NCBI RefSeq assembly: GCF_000967655.1
Contig: NZ_JXYA01000046.1
Span: 1 to 64,000 of the forward strand
Direction of reading: 5' to 3'
From: Pseudoalteromonas rubra
GTDB lineage: Bacteria > Pseudomonadota > Gammaproteobacteria > Enterobacterales > Alteromonadaceae
DNA length: 64,000 nt
Both the position numbers and the translations under genes were made by a program. The notes below the pieces were generated by a model. That model was not told the DNA's origin. It ran no database searches and saw only the letters and a list, made by a program, of their open reading frames with translations. Shown one piece after another: positions 63,847 to 64,000 of the stretch; the stretch's first letter is position 1; every line of letters starts with the position of its first letter.

Positions 63847-64000
63847 TTGCCACTCTCTTAGTGCTCATTCTGTGTTGCTCTCTGCAAATAGCAGATAGAT
63901 TTTCTCAATTAAAACATGATTAAGACATCAGTGATATAAAAAACTGGTCTTAGTTGTATCAAATAATTAAGACGCTCACACTCGGTGTTGCTTTAGTCAA

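Overview
The window reads as chromosome of a marine gammaproteobacterium of the Alteromonadales, most likely Pseudoalteromonas or a close relative. This rests on the conserved block accD-folC-dedD-cvpA-purF, on the cmoM, miaE, lpxH and cysS homologues, on the PHA and polyamine genes, and on many secreted proteins. The genus is inferred from gene content; no rRNA or tRNA gene was recognised.

Left end (1-10250): a type III-D-like CRISPR-Cas locus, all transcribed leftward. The order is cas10 (no HD domain), a Csm3-like Cas7, csx10, a tandem Cas7-Cas7, csx19, a large Cas7 with insertions (TIGR03986-like), cas6, then an array of eight visible repeats that continues past the left edge. The genes overlap by 1-11 bases. 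Between cas6 and the array lie an rrn-type boxA, several strong hairpins and two decayed CRISPR-like repeats. No cas1/cas2 and no CARF effector are visible.

10.6-15 kb: a two-gene redox unit. One gene encodes a catalase-like domain fused to a LodA-type quinoprotein oxidase; the next encodes the LodB-type flavoprotein expected to mature it. 15-28.4 kb is a mosaic: a secreted protein, a PLP decarboxylase, a subtilisin, a divergent XRE/CI-like regulator pair with clear operators, an RTX protein, an unlisted 53-codon double-glycine peptide, a VOC protein, Nif3, CmoM, an unusual wHTH-TM-receiver protein, DUF4336, a TetR/nemA pair with three operators, and a rhodanese gene broken by an amber codon.

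28.9-40.5 kb: the PHA genes phaB-phaP-phaC, a gluzincin-like protease, speA-speB (arginine to putrescine via agmatine), a membrane protein, a large secreted clan GH-A-like protein, and an orphan. 40.6-53.2 kb: a transposase relic, then a leftward three-gene unit. It comprises a 1926-residue secreted TcA-like protein, a 1985-residue secreted SpvB/TcB/RHS protein tipped with a colicin D-type tRNase, and a colicin D-type immunity protein. This looks like a Tc-toxin-like delivery machine carrying an antibacterial payload and is the most striking element here.

54-64 kb: core housekeeping genes (cysS, ppiB, lpxH, miaE, a Yip1-family gene and the purF-to-accD block).
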